The notes beneath the pieces were generated by a model. The model did no database searches. It worked only from the letters and a program-made list of their open reading frames with translations, and had not been told where the DNA came from. The translations under genes were made by a program, and so were the position numbers. From Chloroflexota bacterium (GTDB taxonomy: Bacteria > Chloroflexota > Anaerolineae > Aggregatilineales > Phototrophicaceae), in the NCBI GenBank assembly GCA_003242205.1, contig QGUR01000227.1, forward strand, positions 1 through 7,490: a stretch of 7,490 nucleotides of DNA, given 5' to 3'. Of the stretch, positions 6,232 to 7,490 are shown piece after piece (position 1 is the first letter of the stretch; each line of letters starts with the position of its first letter).

Positions 6232-6404
6232 CCGGGGCGCGACGTGGGGCAGGCAAAATATCGCCGCTACCTGAGACAGAGGCATTAGAATCGCCCGGAC
6301 GCAGGCGCTGTTGCACAGCCACAAGGAACGCTGTGTGATCAGCGGCAGCGGCAGCGAGCGGATGGGCGTGGAATTTGCGGGGCAACGCGCCGGCGCAAGC
6401 GCGT

Positions 6405-6439
6405 AATACAACAAAGGCAAGACCGTGGTAGCCTTGCCT
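6405..6439 (-). terminator. Terminator of the truA-rplM-rpsI unit
   Basis: On the minus strand AGGCAAG and CTTGCCT (plus coordinates 6433-6439 and 6415-6421) form a 7-bp stem with an 11-base loop. It is followed by TTGTTGTATT, a moderately T-rich tail. It lies 35 bases after the rpsI stop. A second small hairpin (AAGCC/GGCTT, 6461-6465 with 6470-6474) overlaps the rpsI stop codon. The tail is interrupted, so strength is uncertain. Confidence 0.6.
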
Positions 6440-6473
6440 GAGGTTACAATATCGCTGCTGAAGCCGGACGGCT

Positions 6474-6869
6474 TTAGCGCTTGGTGTAGGTCGGGGCCTT
6501 ACGGGCGCGCTTGAGACCGGGCTTCTTGCGTTCCTTCACGCGGGCATCGCGCGTCAGAAGATCGTGCTGGCGCAGTGTCGGCTTCGTGTCCGGGTCCATC
6601 TTGAGCACGGCGCGCGCCAGTCCCAGGCGAATGGCATCGCGCTGACCAGAGACACCGCCGCCGCTAACATGGACGGTGATGTCGTAGGAGCGCTCCTGAC
6701 CAATGACGCGCAACGGCGTGAGCACGTTATCAAGGTCGCCGGTGCGAGTCAGATAGTCCGCGCCATCCTTGTCATTGATGAGAATGCGGCCCGTGCCGCC
6801 CGGATACAGCCGGACGCGCGCGGTAGCTTCCTTACGGCGACCAATGCCTTCGTAATACTGTGCTGACAT
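6474..6869 (-). CDS. rpsI: 30S ribosomal protein S9 (uS9)
   Basis: A 131-residue protein, normal bacterial length. The N-terminal GIGRRKEATARVRLYPG (8-24), the family signature in GGGVSGQRDAIRLGLARAV (70-88), and the basic tail ending KAPTYTKR are all canonical. The C-terminal tail of uS9 reaches the P-site tRNA, where the terminal Lys-Arg matters; both are present. The gene starts 14 bases after the rplM stop, and its Shine-Dalgarno AAGAGGAA overlaps that stop codon, so the two genes are co-translated. It is followed by the predicted terminator. Confidence 0.98.
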   Translation of the reverse strand: MSAQYYEGIGRRKEATARVRLYPGGTGRILINDKDGADYLTRTGDLDNVLTPLRVIGQERSYDITVHVSGGGVSGQRDAIRLGLARAVLKMDPDTKPTLRQHDLLTRDARVKERKKPGLKRARKAPTYTKR

Positions 6870-6883
6870 ACGCTAATTTCCTC

Positions 6884-7318
6884 TTAGAGTTCCAATGGCT
6901 TGGGCTGCTGCGCTTCATGCGGATGCGCAGGCCCCGCGTAGACTTTCAGTTTCTTGAGCGTATGGCGACCAAGCGCGTTCTTGGGCAGCATGCCCTTCAC
7001 CGCTTCCTGAATGATGCGCTCCGGGAAACGCTGGCGCTGGACGCGCAGCGTCGTCGACTTCAGGCCGCCGGGATAACCGGAATGCCGGTGATACACCTTG
7101 GCTTCCTCTTTGTCGCCGGTAACGCGAATCTTCTCGGCGTTAATCACGATCACAAAGTCGCCGACATCCATGTGCGGCGCGAATATGGGCTTGTGCTTGC
7201 CGCGCAGGATCGTGGCAACCTTCGAGGCGAGACGCCCCAGAGTTTGACCCTCCGCGTCCACGATCCACCATTCGCGCTTGATGTCCTGTGGCTTGGGTGT
7301 GTAGGTTTTCGTAATCAT
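6884..7318 (-). CDS. rplM: 50S ribosomal protein L13 (uL13)
   Basis: A 144-residue protein, normal length. It has REWWIVDAEGQTLGRLASKV (15-34), HKPIFAPHMDVGD (42-54), INAEKIRVTGDK (59-70), YHRHSGYPGG (76-85) and the C-terminal signature AVKGMLPKNALGR (106-118). uL13 is an early-assembling protein of the large subunit that binds 23S rRNA. ATG 7318 is preceded by a strong Shine-Dalgarno in AAAGAGGAAG (7321-7330). The gene heads the rplM-rpsI pair and follows truA after a 93-base leader with three potential hairpins. Confidence 0.98.
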   Translation of the reverse strand: MITKTYTPKPQDIKREWWIVDAEGQTLGRLASKVATILRGKHKPIFAPHMDVGDFVIVINAEKIRVTGDKEEAKVYHRHSGYPGGLKSTTLRVQRQRFPERIIQEAVKGMLPKNALGRHTLKKLKVYAGPAHPHEAQQPKPLEL

Positions 7319-7330
7319 TGCTTCCTCTTT

Positions 7331-7408
7331 GCGGGCGTCTCCCCCGCATCTCGCTTCATCGGCTGAGCGACTGTCTCGCTCAGGTTTGAAGAGCGTGTTC
7401 GGCTCTTC
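7331..7408 (-). promoter_or_regulatory. Structured rplM leader with three tandem hairpins
   Basis: Three inverted repeats fill the space between truA and rplM. In transcription order they are: GAAGAGC/GCTCTTC (7402-7408 with 7388-7394, 7-base loop); CTGAGCGA/TCGCTCAG (7376-7383 with 7363-7370, 5-base loop); and GCGGG/CCCGC (7343-7347 with 7331-7335, 7-base loop). The third ends directly at the Shine-Dalgarno tract (7321-7330). None is followed by a T-run, so they are not standard terminators. Ribosomal protein leaders, including L13 leaders in Firmicutes and E. coli L13 autocontrol, are known; whether this one binds uL13 is inference. Confidence 0.5.
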
Positions 7409-7411
7409 CCG

Positions 7412-7490
7412 TCAGTACTTCACCTGTTCAAGAACCAGCCCCTGCGGCGGCGCGAGCGCGATGCTGCTGTCAAGTTTTCCCCCCCTGACA
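7412..7490 (-). CDS. truA: tRNA pseudouridine synthase A, C-terminal end (partial at window edge)
   Basis: Only the last 25 codons are inside the window; the gene runs off the right edge on the minus strand and stops with TGA at 7412-7414. The visible tail, including SSIALAPPQGLVLEQVKY, matches the typical TruA ending (xAPAxGLxLxxVxY), in which the Ala-Pro-x-x-Gly-Leu turn and final Val-x-Tyr are conserved. TruA makes pseudouridine at positions 38-40 of the tRNA anticodon arm. The order truA-rplM-rpsI is common in bacteria, which supports the call despite the short piece. Catalytic residues are outside the window. Confidence 0.85.
   Translation of the reverse strand, partial: VRGGKLDSSIALAPPQGLVLEQVKY

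Noticed and set aside
5392..6288. Plus-strand open frame of 298 codons opposite the mazG fusion.
   Set aside because: Rich in Arg, Gln and His as expected for the reverse complement of a GC-rich gene; the minus-strand product is a clear two-domain enzyme.
6146..6420. Small minus-strand open frames (63 and 79 codons) between rpsI and the mazG fusion.
   Set aside because: They lack a ribosome site and protein-like composition, one overlaps the mazG start, and the stretch holds a terminator and promoter instead.

Overview
The window is an ordinary-looking bacterial chromosome segment, GC-rich, read almost entirely from the minus strand. The gene set points to Chloroflexota (Anaerolineae-like): a YabN/MazG-type tetrapyrrole methylase-pyrophosphohydrolase fusion, the truA-rplM-rpsI order, a CDP-alcohol phosphatidyltransferase paired with lgt, and a GC-rich palindromic intergenic element of a kind I associate with that phylum. 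This placement is from general recognition, not a database search.

Layout by region. Positions 1-379 (+) hold an MntA-type minimal nucleotidyltransferase whose N-terminal helix is cut off by a +1 frameshift; no intact HepT partner follows. A bidirectional hairpin terminator (445-485) separates it from the minus-strand pair pgsA-like -> lgt (2011-510), which have a 5-nt gap. A 53-bp divergent spacer carries a promoter for a plus-strand tRNA-Pro(CGG) (2065-2138), which ends at a textbook intrinsic terminator. The tRNA is convergent with a minus-strand series that reads, from the right edge, truA (3' end only) -> rplM -> rpsI -> [terminator] -> yabN/mazG fusion -> serine hydrolase -> trmH-like methyltransferase (7490 down to 2259).

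How the genes work together. rplM and rpsI encode uL13 and uS9 and sit next to truA (tRNA pseudouridine synthase), so this is translation machinery. The mazG fusion (NTP clean-up) has its own candidate promoter. The serine hydrolase and the TrmH-like rRNA/tRNA 2'-O-methyltransferase overlap by ATGA and are translationally coupled. The CDP-alcohol phosphatidyltransferase and Lgt form a membrane-lipid/lipoprotein pair: phosphatidylglycerol is the diacylglyceryl donor of Lgt, although the phosphatidyltransferase also resembles phosphatidylinositol-phosphate synthases.

I see no CRISPR array, insertion sequence, phage or clear novel multi-gene system. The points most worth a second look are the frameshifted orphan nucleotidyltransferase, the palindrome that supplies the Shine-Dalgarno of the serine hydrolase, the three-hairpin leader of rplM, the divergent motif 3 of the SpoU-type methyltransferase and the missing motif histidine of Lgt. 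No gene-free stretch exceeds 300 bases; the longest (6187-6473) holds a terminator and a candidate promoter.
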